From Bacteroidales bacterium (lineage in GTDB: Bacteria; Bacteroidota; Bacteroidia; Bacteroidales; VadinHA17), in contig JALONV010000019.1 of the NCBI GenBank assembly GCA_025454755.1, forward strand, positions 1 to 48,494: DNA of 48,494 nucleotides. The letters run 5' to 3'. The notes under the pieces were generated by a model. That model was given only the letters and a program-made list of their open reading frames with translations, had not been told where the DNA came from and made no database searches. The first letter of the stretch is position 1. Each line of letters opens with the position of its first letter. The position numbers were made by a program, and so were the translations under genes. Positions 1 through 8,139 of this stretch are shown in pieces.

Positions 1-330
1 ATCCAGGCGCAGCTGATGTATTGCAATAATCCTTTAAAGCCGGGGAATTTTGCCGGTTTGTACACGGGAAAACTATCAGCAAAGGAGCTCGCATTTTCGG
101 AGTTTACGGCTTTCGGACAATTCACATGGGCTGCAACGCCATTGCTCAATATCGGGATATCAGCCATGTGGTTTCCCGATCTTAAAGGATATTTTGCCGG
201 GCCGTCTGCAGATTATTCTCTTGCAGAAAATCTGGATTTTTCACTTATATGGCAGCATTTCGACGGAGAAATCAGCGGTATTAAGTCAAGACTGAACCTG
301 GGTTACCTCAGAATTAAATTCAGTTTCTGA
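1..330 (+). CDS. C-terminal part of an outer-membrane beta-barrel protein (5' end outside window)
   Basis: The frame is open from the first base, so the gene begins upstream of the window; an internal ATG at 16 is not a convincing start. The visible 109 residues alternate hydrophobic and polar positions in short strands and end in an aromatic residue (IKFSF), the usual end of an outer-membrane beta-barrel. Without the N-terminus the subfamily cannot be named; a porin-like or OprP-like barrel is possible. The stop lies 36 bases before the next gene, which has its own -7 promoter element. Confidence 0.6.
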   Translation: MQAQLMYCNNPLKPGNFAGLYTGKLSAKELAFSEFTAFGQFTWAATPLLNIGISAMWFPDLKGYFAGPSADYSLAENLDFSLIWQHFDGEISGIKSRLNLGYLRIKFSF

Positions 331-338
331 GAATTGTT

Positions 339-346
339 TACTTTTG
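339..346 (+). promoter_or_regulatory. Bacteroidota-type -7 element (TACTTTTG)
   Basis: TACTTTTG matches the TAnnTTTG consensus and lies about 20 bases before the ATG at 367, giving a short leader. No clear TTTG -33 partner is seen at the right distance, so this is a candidate only. Confidence 0.35.
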
Positions 347-366
347 CCGCAGGAACAGAAAAGAGT

Positions 367-1104
367 ATGGCACTGGTACATGAGTTTGAGAACAGCGGCA
401 ACTGGCTTTTCAGGAGAAGAAGCTGGCTGCCGGTCTTTATAATTGCCTCAGGATTATTAATGCTTTACCTGGGCAACCGGCAGGTAATAATCTTTGATCT
501 CAGGGATGAAATGATTTTTCTCGGAGTCAGTATGTTGGGGCAGGTCATTAGAATATTTACAGTCGGATTTACACCGAAGAACACGTCGGGCCGTAACACA
601 GCCGGGGGACAAATAGCTGATGAGCTTAACGTTACAGGCATTTATTCAATAATAAGGCATCCTCTCTATGTTGGTAATTTTTTCATGTGGCTGGGCCCTG
701 TACTATTTCTGAGATCTGTCTGGTTTACTGTTGTTTTCTGTCTTTTTTTCTGGCTTTATTATGAAAGGATAATGTTTGCCGAAGAACAGTTTCTGAGAAG
801 AAAATTTGTAGAAATTTATGATAAATACTCTGAGAAGGTAAGAGCCTTTATTCCTTTTCATGTCAAATTCATCCCCACAAAACTTACGTTCTCATTCAGG
901 AACATCTTAAAAAGAGAACATAACAGTTTTTTCAATGTCTTCGTGGTATTCGCAGTTCTTGACCTGTTCAGGAACTTATTCCTCTCGGAAAAGATTTATA
1001 TGACACGGATCTGGATGTGGCTGCTGATAGGCGCTGCATGCATCTGGTCACTGATAAGGCTGATCAAGAGATTTACAAGGTGGCTGGAGGTGGATGGAAG
1101 GTAG
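367..1104 (+). CDS. Isoprenylcysteine carboxyl methyltransferase-like membrane protein
   Basis: A 245-residue integral membrane protein. Residues about 20-36 and 46-67 form two helices, and GIYSIIRHPLYVGNF (91-105) is the RHPxYxG motif of the ICMT/PEMT-like methyltransferase fold. It is followed by two more hydrophobic helices and an acidic EEQFL segment (139-143) that completes the SAM-binding signature. A C-terminal hydrophobic segment follows. In bacteria this family methylates varied small or lipid substrates; the substrate here is unknown. I chose the ATG at 367 over an in-frame TTG at 334 because the TACTTTTG promoter element would fall inside the longer version. It runs in the same direction as yidD, 77 bases downstream. 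Confidence 0.7.
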   Translation: MALVHEFENSGNWLFRRRSWLPVFIIASGLLMLYLGNRQVIIFDLRDEMIFLGVSMLGQVIRIFTVGFTPKNTSGRNTAGGQIADELNVTGIYSIIRHPLYVGNFFMWLGPVLFLRSVWFTVVFCLFFWLYYERIMFAEEQFLRRKFVEIYDKYSEKVRAFIPFHVKFIPTKLTFSFRNILKREHNSFFNVFVVFAVLDLFRNLFLSEKIYMTRIWMWLLIGAACIWSLIRLIKRFTRWLEVDGR

Positions 1105-1181
1105 GCTTAATCGTCTCTTCCATAAGGATCTCGGTACAATATTATTGTCATTTTGTCAGGGAAACATGGTTATCTTTGGCC

Positions 1182-1475
1182 ATGCTGAAAATGTTAACCA
1201 AAATATTCGCTTTTTTGTTGTCGGTACCGGTCTATATTTACCGTTATGCAATATCTCCATGGCTTAGGCCGGCATGCCGGCACGTCCCTTCGTGCTCTCA
1301 GTATATGCTGGATGCCCTCAGGATACATGGTCCGGTAATGGGTTTTGCAATGGGAACAAACAGAATACTTCGCTGCCGTCCCGGCGGAACACACGGGTAC
1401 GATCCCGTTCCTCTATTCAGGTTCAAACGATTTAAACCTTTTTCCCGCTTTAAAAAATGCAGTCGGCTGAAATGA
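1182..1475 (+). CDS. yidD: Membrane protein insertion efficiency factor YidD
   Basis: A 97-residue protein with the YidD signature: one hydrophobic helix near the N-terminus, then YRYAISPWLRPACRHVPSCS with the conserved cysteines, a YMLDALRIHG segment and the R-C-x-P-G-G-T-H-G-x-D-P-V-P core. YidD is a small membrane-associated protein that helps YidC/Sec-dependent insertion of inner-membrane proteins. The frame stays open further upstream (to an ATG at 1017, overlapping the previous gene), but the added residues do not resemble YidD; ATG 1182 or 1191 fits the family. A TATCTTTG sequence at 1171-1178 resembles a -7 element but is very close to the start. The C-terminal tail is Arg/Lys/Phe-rich. 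The gene converges on the LytTR regulator. Confidence 0.88.
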   Translation: MLKMLTKIFAFLLSVPVYIYRYAISPWLRPACRHVPSCSQYMLDALRIHGPVMGFAMGTNRILRCRPGGTHGYDPVPLFRFKRFKPFSRFKKCSRLK

Positions 1476-1494
1476 TCGCACGATTGCACGACAA

Positions 1495-2250
1495 TTAAAA
1501 ATTGAGTTCTTCTTTTAAAAGCTTGTATCCGGACCGTGATACAGGCAGTTTTTCTCCTGAGTTCAGAATAGCAACATGGTTATCTTTTCCGTAGGGTTCA
1601 ATCCTTTTTATCTCTGTGACTTTAACGATATATGCGCGGTGTACCCTTACAAAATCTTTTACCGGGAGATTCTCTTCAAAATATTTCATCGACTGCTGTT
1701 TGAGGGCTTTGCCTGCTGAGTGGTAGATCATTACATAGTCATCCTGCGCTTCGATATATTTTAACTGATCGACAGTGATGAGGTTTATGGCATTGCCTTT
1801 TCTCACCACGATACGGTTGAGAGGAGATGCCGGCACAGGGAGTTTTTCAATAAGATTCTGCGAGGATCCGGGGTCTTCATCTTTTGTACTTCCGATCTTT
1901 TCAGCCGCTTTTTTTACTGCAGTTCCAAGACGCTCTTTCGGAAAAGGCTTAAGGAGATAATCAACAGCATTCATTTCAAAAGCCTTAATGGCAAACTGAT
2001 CATAGGCTGTTGTGAAAATAATAACAGGCTTTTCAGTCATCACCTCTAAAAGCTCGAAACCTGTTAGCCTGGGCATCTGGATATCGAGGAAAACCAGCTC
2101 CGGCTTCAGTGTGGAGATTGTTTTAAGCCCGGAAAACCCATCCGCACATTCTGCAATAACCTCAATTTCAGGAAAATCCTTCAGGTAATGCTTTAATATC
2201 TCCCTGGCAGGTGTCTCATCTTCAATGATTACTGTCCTTATTTTTTTCAT
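1495..2250 (-). CDS. LytTR-family response regulator (LytR/AlgR type)
   Basis: A 251-residue two-domain regulator. Residues 1-120 are a receiver domain with acidic pocket E10/D11, phospho-acceptor D56 in VFLDIQMP, TTAYD switch and LLKPF lysine. Residues about 146-250 are a LytTR DNA-binding domain, recognisable by KYIEAQDDYVMIYH, the FVRVHRAYIV helix and the final PVSRSGYKLLK. It is the partner of the LytS-type kinase encoded just upstream on the same strand; the 89-base gap between them holds a repeat. Such pairs in Bacteroidota usually respond to envelope or metabolite signals; the LiaF-like genes at the start of the group suggest an envelope role. Confidence 0.92.
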   Translation of the reverse strand: MKKIRTVIIEDETPAREILKHYLKDFPEIEVIAECADGFSGLKTISTLKPELVFLDIQMPRLTGFELLEVMTEKPVIIFTTAYDQFAIKAFEMNAVDYLLKPFPKERLGTAVKKAAEKIGSTKDEDPGSSQNLIEKLPVPASPLNRIVVRKGNAINLITVDQLKYIEAQDDYVMIYHSAGKALKQQSMKYFEENLPVKDFVRVHRAYIVKVTEIKRIEPYGKDNHVAILNSGEKLPVSRSGYKLLKEELNF

Positions 2251-2260
2251 AAAAGGAATA

Positions 2261-2325
2261 TTTTCCCGCCGATCCCGCTGATTATCGCAGATTGTTCAGC
2301 GTAAATCTGCGAAATCTGCGGGAAA
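2261..2325. repeat. REP-like inverted repeat between kinase and regulator genes
   Basis: Outer arms TTCCCGC and GCGGGAA enclose an inner pair of TCGCAGATT and AAATCTGCGA arms. The nested palindrome fills most of the 89-base gap and would form a stem-loop in the leftward transcript, where it could uncouple expression of kinase and regulator. It resembles short dispersed repeats of Bacteroidota, judged from memory. Confidence 0.6.
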
Positions 2326-2339
2326 TTTTTTTATTAAAA

Positions 2340-3404
2340 TTACGACATTTTTGGATTTTCTGCGGGTATATAAAGTTTTACGGTAAAAACATTATCTTTT
2401 TTTTCTGTGCTTATTGATGCTTTGTTCCCATAGGTAAGCTCAAGACGCCTTGATACATTCAATAATCCTGTGCCGGTTCCTGTTACCGAAGCGCCTTCGG
2501 GATCAAAGTTATTACATATATCAATTTCAAGATAACCGTCCTTCAGCTTCGCCTCAGTGCATATTTTTACTTTTTCTATGCTCTCATAAACACCATGCTT
2601 GACGGCATTTTCATAAAGCGGCTGCAGGAGCATCACAGGAATCCTGACCTCAAGGCAGGATGGATCAATATTTTCTTCTGTCGCAAGCCTCTCTCCAAAT
2701 CTTACTTTTTCAATTTCCAGGTAAAGCCGGAGGTTTTCGAGTTCACTCTGAAGAGACACCGGCTGTTCATCCTTTCGGGAAAGGGCGTATCTCATGAAAT
2801 CAGAAAGTTTAATAACCATTGTCCTCGCTTTTTCCGGATCAGTTACAGTAAGTGAACTGATTGAATTAAGGCTGTTAAATAAGAAATGGGGATTGATCTG
2901 CGACCTCAGCATCTTCAGTTCTGTCTCCCTGACAAGGCTCTCCAGCTTTGCCTCCCTTGATTTTTTTTCCGACAGGTTTGTAAGACTTGCAAAAAGGAAA
3001 TACGAAAGTATTGTTAATACGTATATAAAGATTCCACTCCCGATCCTGTACGACAATGTGGCATCCCAGTACTCCCGGTAATTGTTCTGTCCGGAAAGAA
3101 CCTGCGTAACAATAAGCCTGGTCAGCAGTAACCAGATAACAATTGTAATTGCACCAGTTGCTATCAGGTTCAAAATCCGTGAGAAGAGCTTTTTTTCCCC
3201 GGAGTTGAAATAGTTAAAAGGGTACCATAAAGAGAGTGCCAGTACCGAATACAAAAGCAATGAAAGGACAACATCCGCGATGCTTATGTTTACAAATTGT
3301 CCGTACGCGTAATAAAAAGAGAGGGCCTGACCTGCTGCAAGCACAAGCCAGACCACTCCCCAGACAATAAGACGATCCCTGTTTTCGAGTACAGGATGTT
3401 TCAT
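2340..3404 (-). CDS. LytS-type sensor histidine kinase
   Basis: A 354-residue kinase of the HisK_5/LytS class. Four hydrophobic helices (about 13-33, 43-62, 75-96, 122-142) form a membrane sensor with no obvious extracellular domain. The phospho-acceptor box LRSQINPHFLFNSLNS places the histidine at 173. The ATPase part has the N-box LLQPLYENAVKHG and a glycine-rich GTGTGLLNVSRRL segment, giving a compact HATPase domain at the C-terminus. It should phosphorylate the LytTR regulator encoded downstream. It starts 11 bases after the stop of the LiaF-like gene, so transcription with it is likely. Confidence 0.92.
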   Translation of the reverse strand: MKHPVLENRDRLIVWGVVWLVLAAGQALSFYYAYGQFVNISIADVVLSLLLYSVLALSLWYPFNYFNSGEKKLFSRILNLIATGAITIVIWLLLTRLIVTQVLSGQNNYREYWDATLSYRIGSGIFIYVLTILSYFLFASLTNLSEKKSREAKLESLVRETELKMLRSQINPHFLFNSLNSISSLTVTDPEKARTMVIKLSDFMRYALSRKDEQPVSLQSELENLRLYLEIEKVRFGERLATEENIDPSCLEVRIPVMLLQPLYENAVKHGVYESIEKVKICTEAKLKDGYLEIDICNNFDPEGASVTGTGTGLLNVSRRLELTYGNKASISTEKKDNVFTVKLYIPAENPKMS

Positions 3405-3415
3405 TTTTCAGGATA

Positions 3416-4159
3416 TCAATAACTTTTTATTTCACCTCCGCCAAACACAACAGCTCCTTTGATAACAAGCTGGCTTGAAGGATCAACAGTTCTGCCAGGG
3501 TGTAATTTCCGGGTGTCGCTGAAACCCCCAAGAACAGGCGTTACTTCAATTGTAACGAACCATGTATCGGGGACTATTAATTCTGCTCCACCAAAGACGC
3601 AGGCTATTTCAAGCACGTTTCTCCCGGGAGCCAGTTTTGCCTGTGAAAGATCAACTTCCATACCACCGAATACTGCCGATATTTTGCCTCCCTTGAAATT
3701 CTGGGAAACTATCTGGCGTTCTCCGCCGCTGAAAACATTCACATAATCGACATAATCATCTGAGATAGTGCCTTTTGAGGTCAGAGAGCCCCACCCCTTC
3801 CGTTTTGAGACAATAAAGATTATCCCGATAATTATGAATATTGAAGGCCAGAACATGTTGTACATGTGGAATGTTTCGCGAAAGATCAGGGGTATCATAA
3901 AGAATCCTCCGACAGCCATTACTATAATACCACCTGTCTTTTCCGTAGAGCCAAGGGTCATAACAAGTCCAATCACCACCAGAAGCATAGGCCAGCTGAA
4001 TATTACGTGATCGATGAAGTCGGAAAAAAATCCTGTATTCTTGATCACGAGAGCAAGCCCTGCAAGTACTAGCACAACTCCAATAATTGCCCTGTTATTG
4101 ATAAGATGCTCATGCCGTCTTGCACGACGTTCATCTTTGTAATCATTAATTGTTTCCAT
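3416..4159 (-). CDS. LiaF-like membrane protein (DUF5668 TM region plus LiaF C-terminal domain)
   Basis: A 247-residue protein with a charged N-terminus, four transmembrane helices (about 24-42, 51-68, 73-92, 99-120; LiaI/LiaF-type TM region) and a soluble C-terminal domain built of repeating beta-strand units each containing a V-F-G-G or similar motif (VFSGG, VFGGMEV, VFGGAEL, VLGGFSD, VFGGGEI). This C-terminal pattern is typical of LiaF, which in Firmicutes restrains a LiaS/LiaR-type two-component system under cell-envelope stress. Here it sits directly upstream of a LytS/LytR-type pair, a plausible analogous sensor-modulator arrangement; that role is inferred. Confidence 0.8.
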   Translation of the reverse strand: METINDYKDERRARRHEHLINNRAIIGVVLVLAGLALVIKNTGFFSDFIDHVIFSWPMLLVVIGLVMTLGSTEKTGGIIVMAVGGFFMIPLIFRETFHMYNMFWPSIFIIIGIIFIVSKRKGWGSLTSKGTISDDYVDYVNVFSGGERQIVSQNFKGGKISAVFGGMEVDLSQAKLAPGRNVLEIACVFGGAELIVPDTWFVTIEVTPVLGGFSDTRKLHPGRTVDPSSQLVIKGAVVFGGGEIKSY

Positions 4160-4184
4160 GGTTGTAAATTTATTTGTTTATTAT

Positions 4185-4553
4185 TTATTGCAATCTTTTT
4201 CTTCTTTTTACGAAAGAAGAAATGATGAAAAATATTCCGGCCAGCACAATTACTGAAGGCCAGTAGATCGTTTTCATAAGGTCGGGAATGTATCCGAGCC
4301 GGTCGTCGATCCAGAACCATCCCCCGATGGAGATCAATGCCAGGCCTCCTACGAAATTCAGATTAACCAGAAGCAGGACGCCTGTGAATATCAATGCTGA
4401 CTCCCAGGTAAAATATTCTTTTACGCTTCCGAGATTCAGCCAGTCGTTAAACGCTGTCAGAAGAGCGACTCCAAGCAAAATGAAGAACAGGCCTATGCTG
4501 ATCTGCGGGTGGTGCTCCCTGTGTCTTTTTAATACGTTATCAATTGTTTTCAT
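4185..4553 (-). CDS. Small LiaI/DUF5668-type four-helix membrane protein
   Basis: A 122-residue protein with a basic, histidine-rich N-terminus (VLKRHREHHPQ), four hydrophobic helices between about residues 18 and 114, and a basic tail (FVKRRKRLQ). It resembles the transmembrane half of its downstream neighbour without the soluble domain, so the two look like paralogues, or a LiaI/LiaF-style pair. It is the first gene of a leftward four-gene group ending with the LytTR regulator. A TATTTTTG element lies just upstream. Confidence 0.75.
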   Translation of the reverse strand: MKTIDNVLKRHREHHPQISIGLFFILLGVALLTAFNDWLNLGSVKEYFTWESALIFTGVLLLVNLNFVGGLALISIGGWFWIDDRLGYIPDLMKTIYWPSVIVLAGIFFIISSFVKRRKRLQ

Positions 4554-4574
4554 GACTTTAAATTAATTATGCCT

Positions 4575-4582
4575 CAAAAATA
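4575..4582 (-). promoter_or_regulatory. -7 promoter element (TATTTTTG) for the LiaI/LiaF-LytSR group
   Basis: On the minus strand TATTTTTG matches TAnnTTTG and would start transcription about 15 bases before the ATG at 4553. No clear -33 TTTG is visible at the usual spacing. Confidence 0.45.
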
Positions 4583-4705
4583 GAGTGCATTAAGCCCTTT
4601 GAGCTATAGGAAATCGGCGAATGGAGGATTTTTAACGGTAAATGCCAAAAAGGGGCACTTTTGTTACATTTTTGTTGATAATTTTTTTAATTGAAGAAGC
4701 TTTCA

Positions 4706-4713
4706 TATTTTTG
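4706..4713 (+). promoter_or_regulatory. -7 promoter element (TATTTTTG) for the DUF177-rpmF-plsX-fabH operon
   Basis: TATTTTTG matches TAnnTTTG and lies 19 bases before the ATG at 4733. Its position supports that ATG rather than the in-frame TTG at 4691, which precedes the element. The -33 region is AT-rich without an obvious TTTG at the usual spacing. Confidence 0.5.
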
Positions 4714-4732
4714 CAGACCAAATTTTGATGAG

Positions 4733-5254
4733 ATGTCGGGATTATATGCCATACCGATCAGTGGGCTGAAGGAGGGGAGACATACTTATGATTTCAGGAT
4801 CGGCAAAGAGTTCTTTGAGCATTTTGAGGAATCGGACATAAAGGATGGAGATCTTATGGTATCTGTTGAGGCTGAGAAAAGATCATCACATGCTGACCTC
4901 ACCATCCTGATTGCCGGAACGGTAAGTATACCATGTGACAGGTGCCTCGGATTCTTTCCTCATCCGCTTAATTGCGGGAACAGACTTCTGATTAAGTTTG
5001 GACGTACGTTCGATGACAGTGATCCTGATATTATCACTGTTCCTGCAGATGAAAACGAACTCGACATGGCGCAATATTTTTACGAATATATACTTCTTGC
5101 CCTGCCGATACAGCGGGTACATCCAACCGACAGTAATGGAAAAAGCACATGCGATCCCGGGATGCTTGAGAAACTGAAGGAGCATGTTGTTACTGAAGAA
5201 GAAAAAAGCGATCCCCGCTGGGACGAATTGAAGAAATTAATGAACAACAACTAA
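4733..5254 (+). CDS. DUF177 (YceD-type) protein
   Basis: A 173-residue soluble protein of the YceD/DUF177 family, recognised by its fixed place in front of rpmF and by a cysteine pair in VSIPCDRCLGFF in the middle, plus an acidic C-terminal region ending DPRWDELKKL, the usual tail. The family is linked to 23S rRNA maturation or accumulation, though its biochemistry is not settled. The ATG at 4733 starts MSGLYAIPISGLKEG, which fits the family; an upstream in-frame TTG would place residues across the promoter. The stop is 11 bases before rpmF. Confidence 0.85.
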   Translation: MSGLYAIPISGLKEGRHTYDFRIGKEFFEHFEESDIKDGDLMVSVEAEKRSSHADLTILIAGTVSIPCDRCLGFFPHPLNCGNRLLIKFGRTFDDSDPDIITVPADENELDMAQYFYEYILLALPIQRVHPTDSNGKSTCDPGMLEKLKEHVVTEEEKSDPRWDELKKLMNNN

Positions 5255-5265
5255 TAATTTAGAAA

Positions 5266-5451
5266 ATGCCAAATCCCAAACGTAAACACTCGAAAACAAG
5301 AAGAGACAAGCGCAGGACACATTACAAGGCGACAGCTCCCACTACGGCTGTATGCTCAAACTGCGGATCTTCGGTTAAGTACCACAGGGTATGCCCTGAT
5401 TGCGGATTTTACAGAGGAAAGCTTGCTGTTGAGAAAAAAGCAACAGCCTGA
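5266..5451 (+). CDS. rpmF: 50S ribosomal protein L32
   Basis: A 61-residue basic protein starting MPNPKRKHSKTRRDKRRTH, the conserved L32 N-terminus. A complete zinc ribbon follows: CSNCG at about 31-35 and CPDCGFY at about 44-50, so this is the zinc-binding (C+) form. L32 is a structural protein of the large ribosomal subunit. It lies between DUF177 and plsX, coupling a ribosomal gene with lipid synthesis as in many bacteria. Confidence 0.97.
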   Translation: MPNPKRKHSKTRRDKRRTHYKATAPTTAVCSNCGSSVKYHRVCPDCGFYRGKLAVEKKATA

Positions 5452-5476
5452 CATAGTGTAACCAACACCTTAGACC

Positions 5477-6418
5477 ATGAAGATTGGCGTTGATGTAATG
5501 GGCGGAGATTTTGCGCCTGATGTGGTCATTGAAGGCGCAGTTGATTCCCTCCAGCATTTATCTGCTGCTGATGAACTTGTTTTGATCGGAGACGAAAAAT
5601 CCATCAAAAACAAACTCCGGGAACTGAATACAGAACCATCCCGTTTCAGGATAGTACCTACCACACAGGTAATTGAAATGGGAGATGTACCGGCAAAAGC
5701 ATTTTCTCAGAAACCTGATTCAAGCATTGCCGTAGGATACAGATTGCTTAAGCTGAAAGGAATTGACGGCTTTTGCAGTGCAGGAAACACCGGAGCCATG
5801 CTTGTTGGAGCAAGCTATACGGTAAAAGTGATTCCCGGGGTGCTGAGGCCTGCTCTTGCAACAATATTGCCGGCAGTGGATGGCCGGAATTCAATAATTC
5901 TGGATGTGGGACTCAATCCCGACACAAAACCAGAAGTATTGCTGCAGTATGGAATTCTTGGCTCTATCTTTGCAAAACATGTACTTGAAATAAAAAATCC
6001 AAGGGTACGTCTTCTCAATATAGGGGAGGAAGAATCAAAAGGAACCCCGGCGGTAAAAGCCGCGTATGAACTTATGAAAGATAATCCTTCCATTAATTTT
6101 GAGGGGAACATTGAGGCCAATAATCTTTTCAGGGAGGCCATGGCGGATGTTATAGTATGTGACGGATTTGTTGGGAATGTAATGCTTAAGCAGACAGAAG
6201 CTTTTCATCACATATACAAAGAGCGTAACATGAAAGATCCGTTTTTCGACAGGCTCGATTTTGAGAGCATTGGCGGAACACCTGTTGTAGGAGTAGATGC
6301 CAATGTTGTCGTCGGACACGGAATTTCCAGGCGCAAGGCAATAATGAACATGATACTCCAGACATGGGCTGTTGTCCACGTAAATCTTGCCGGGAAGATC
6401 AGAGAAGCATTTAAATAA
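5477..6418 (+). CDS. plsX: Phosphate acyltransferase PlsX
   Basis: A 313-residue enzyme starting [21 protein letters not shown], the diagnostic PlsX N-terminus. Other family blocks are [15 protein letters not shown] in the middle and [15 protein letters not shown] towards the end. PlsX converts acyl-ACP and phosphate to acyl-phosphate, the acyl donor for PlsY at the first step of phospholipid synthesis; it is a peripheral membrane enzyme. Its TAA stop overlaps the ATG of fabH by one base, so translational coupling is likely. Confidence 0.96.
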   Translation: MKIGVDVMGGDFAPDVVIEGAVDSLQHLSAADELVLIGDEKSIKNKLRELNTEPSRFRIVPTTQVIEMGDVPAKAFSQKPDSSIAVGYRLLKLKGIDGFCSAGNTGAMLVGASYTVKVIPGVLRPALATILPAVDGRNSIILDVGLNPDTKPEVLLQYGILGSIFAKHVLEIKNPRVRLLNIGEEESKGTPAVKAAYELMKDNPSINFEGNIEANNLFREAMADVIVCDGFVGNVMLKQTEAFHHIYKERNMKDPFFDRLDFESIGGTPVVGVDANVVVGHGISRRKAIMNMILQTWAVVHVNLAGKIREAFK

Positions 6419-7428
6419 TGGAAAAAATCAGAGCAGCCATAACAGGTATTCACGCCTGGGTGCCGGAATACAGATTAACAAACCTTGAGCTTTCAAAGAT
6501 GGTTGATACTTCCGACGAATGGATCATGCAGCGCGTCGGGATTAAAGAGAGGCGGATTCTTAAAGGGGAAGGACTCGGGAGCTCGGACCTTGGTGAAAAG
6601 GCCGTAAGGGGATTGCTTGAAAAGACAAATACCTCTCCGGAAGATGTCGATCTGCTCATTTGTGCAACAATAACTCCCGACATGGCATTTCCGGCAACTG
6701 CGAATATAATATCCGATAAAGCAGAAATAAAAAACGCTTTCAGCTTTGACCTTGGCGCTGCCTGTTCGGGATTCTTGTTTGGACTACAGACAGCAGCTGC
6801 TTATATCGAAACAGGAAGATACAGGAAAGTCATACTTGTAGGGGTGGATAAGATGTCATCGATTACCGATTATACAGATCGCACCACCTGCCCTCTGTTT
6901 GGTGACGCTGCAGGTGCTGTTCTTATTGAACCAACTACCGAAGATATGGGTGTAATGGATCACATTCTCCATGCTGACGGCTCTGGTCGCAAATTCCTTC
7001 ACTTAAAAGCAGGAGGATCTGTAAAACCGGCTTCACATGAAACCGTTGATGCGAAAGAACATTTTATTTACCAGGAAGGACAGAGCGTCTTCAAGTTTGC
7101 GGTTGTGAACATGGCTAATGTTGCAGCAGAGATAATGGAACGGAACAATCTTAAATCTGAAGACATTGCCTGGCTTGTTCCTCATCAGGCTAATCTGCGG
7201 ATCATTGACGCCACAGGAAGAAGAATGGGGCTTCCTCCCGAAAAGGTGATGATCAATATTGAAAATTACGGAAACACTACGGCAGCAACAATTCCTCTCT
7301 GTCTGTGGGAATATGAAAACAGACTGAAGAAAGGAGATAAGATCATACTTGCTGCCTTCGGCGGCGGATTTACATGGGGAGCTATTTATCTGAAGTGGGC
7401 TTATGACCCGCAGCTCCCCACCACCTAA
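6418..7428 (+). CDS. fabH: 3-oxoacyl-ACP synthase III (KAS III)
   Basis: A 336-residue condensing enzyme. The catalytic triad is visible: C116 in [10 protein letters not shown]256 in [10 protein letters not shown] and N286 in NYGNTTAAT, with the G-G-G-F-x-W-G C-terminal loop. It condenses acetyl-CoA (or another short acyl-CoA) with malonyl-ACP to start type II fatty acid synthesis. Its start overlaps the plsX stop by one base. The last residues, about PQLPTT, and the stop codon are encoded by a GC-rich repeat hairpin that has grown into the 3' end (7412-7436), so the natural C-terminus has been extended or replaced there. Confidence 0.96.
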   Translation: MEKIRAAITGIHAWVPEYRLTNLELSKMVDTSDEWIMQRVGIKERRILKGEGLGSSDLGEKAVRGLLEKTNTSPEDVDLLICATITPDMAFPATANIISDKAEIKNAFSFDLGAACSGFLFGLQTAAAYIETGRYRKVILVGVDKMSSITDYTDRTTCPLFGDAAGAVLIEPTTEDMGVMDHILHADGSGRKFLHLKAGGSVKPASHETVDAKEHFIYQEGQSVFKFAVVNMANVAAEIMERNNLKSEDIAWLVPHQANLRIIDATGRRMGLPPEKVMINIENYGNTTAATIPLCLWEYENRLKKGDKIILAAFGGGFTWGAIYLKWAYDPQLPTT

Positions 7429-7480
7429 GGGGGGCTTTAAATTCAGAAATCAAAAGTCCCCTTCAGGGGATTTAGGGGCT
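7412..7480. repeat. REP-like GC-rich double hairpin overlapping the end of fabH
   Basis: First hairpin: AGCTCCCC (7412-7419) with GGGGGGCT (7429-7436); the fabH stop codon lies in the loop. Second hairpin: AGTCCCC and GGGGATT around a TTCA loop (7456-7472), followed by TAGGGGCT. I recognise this type as a dispersed Bacteroidota repeat, from memory. It probably also acts as the transcription end of the plsX-fabH operon, although no long T-run follows. Confidence 0.7.
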
Positions 7481-7498
7481 TATATATAAAATAGTTTT

Positions 7499-7506
7499 TA
7501 TATTTG
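7499..7506 (+). promoter_or_regulatory. -7 promoter element (TATATTTG) for bactofilin and the atp operon
   Basis: TATATTTG matches TAnnTTTG, 38 bases before the bactofilin ATG and just after the fabH repeat, where a new transcript is expected. A -33 TTTG is not obvious. Confidence 0.45.
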
Positions 7507-7544
7507 TGAGCTATTAAGTTTTTAACTCTATAATTTCAACCGCT

Positions 7545-7940
7545 ATGGCAAAATACAATGAGACGGAAACAGCAGCGATCAACCTTATAAGCCTCGGCAC
7601 TGATATTACAGGAGATATTAAATCCAGTGGCGATATCAGGATCGATGGTTCTCTTACCGGCAATCTTAACACAAAGGGGAAAGTTGTTATAGGGCCGACA
7701 GGAAAAGTAAACGGAGAGGTTGTTTGCAAAAACTCGGAAGTGTCTGGCACTGTCGAGGGAAGGATCATTGTAAATCAATTGCTTATTCTTAAAGCTTCTT
7801 CAAAAATATATGGCGATATAGCAACATCAAAGCTTTCAATTGAACCCGGGGCCATTTTCTCCGGAAATTGTAAAATGAGCGAAAACGACAATAATGGAGG
7901 AGCCGCAAAACCAAAACCAGCCGAACAAGCCGTCAAATAA
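7545..7940 (+). CDS. Bactofilin
   Basis: A 131-residue protein of the bactofilin (DUF583) family. The core, about 18-110, has the repeating G-D-I / G-x-V / G-x-I pattern of a right-handed beta-helix (DITGDIKSSGDIRIDGSLTGN, then GKVVIGPTGKVNGEV and SKIYGDIATSKLSIEPGAIFSG), flanked by polar tails. Bactofilins polymerise without nucleotides at the membrane and organise envelope processes. It precedes the ATP synthase genes and its 3' end overlaps the next frame by 47 bases if the longer start of that gene is used. Confidence 0.9.
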   Translation: MAKYNETETAAINLISLGTDITGDIKSSGDIRIDGSLTGNLNTKGKVVIGPTGKVNGEVVCKNSEVSGTVEGRIIVNQLLILKASSKIYGDIATSKLSIEPGAIFSGNCKMSENDNNGGAAKPKPAEQAVK

Positions 7941-8133
7941 AGGAATGCAGAATTTTACCCGCTATTCCGGAATTGCATTCCAGATGATAGGCATAATTCT
8001 GATCACAACCTTTGGCGGTATAAAACTCGATAAACTGACAGGATGGAAAACTCCTGTTTTTACTATCGTACTCTCTCTCCTGGGTGTATTTGCTGCCATC
8101 TATGTTTCCATTAAGGATTTCCTGAAAAAATAA
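7894..8133 (+). CDS. AtpZ/AtpI-family membrane protein of the ATP synthase operon
   Basis: A 79-residue protein with a polar tail rich in N, Q, P and K, followed by two transmembrane helices (about 26-44 and 53-72). The YSGIAFQMIGII and GIKLDKLTGWKTPVFT segments are typical of AtpZ-like proteins. These are thought to help c-ring assembly or carry cations. The ATG at 7894 overlaps the bactofilin 3' end by 47 bases in another frame; an ATG at 7945, after the bactofilin stop, would give 62 residues and still keep both helices. Related proteins often carry such a polar tail, so I list the longer form. Confidence 0.75.
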   Translation: MEEPQNQNQPNKPSNKGMQNFTRYSGIAFQMIGIILITTFGGIKLDKLTGWKTPVFTIVLSLLGVFAAIYVSIKDFLKK

Positions 8134-8139
8134 CCGGCA

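Noticed and set aside
1017-1181. A long N-terminal extension of YidD from the ATG at 1017
   Set aside because: The extra 55 residues overlap the previous gene, do not resemble the family and would be an unusual addition.
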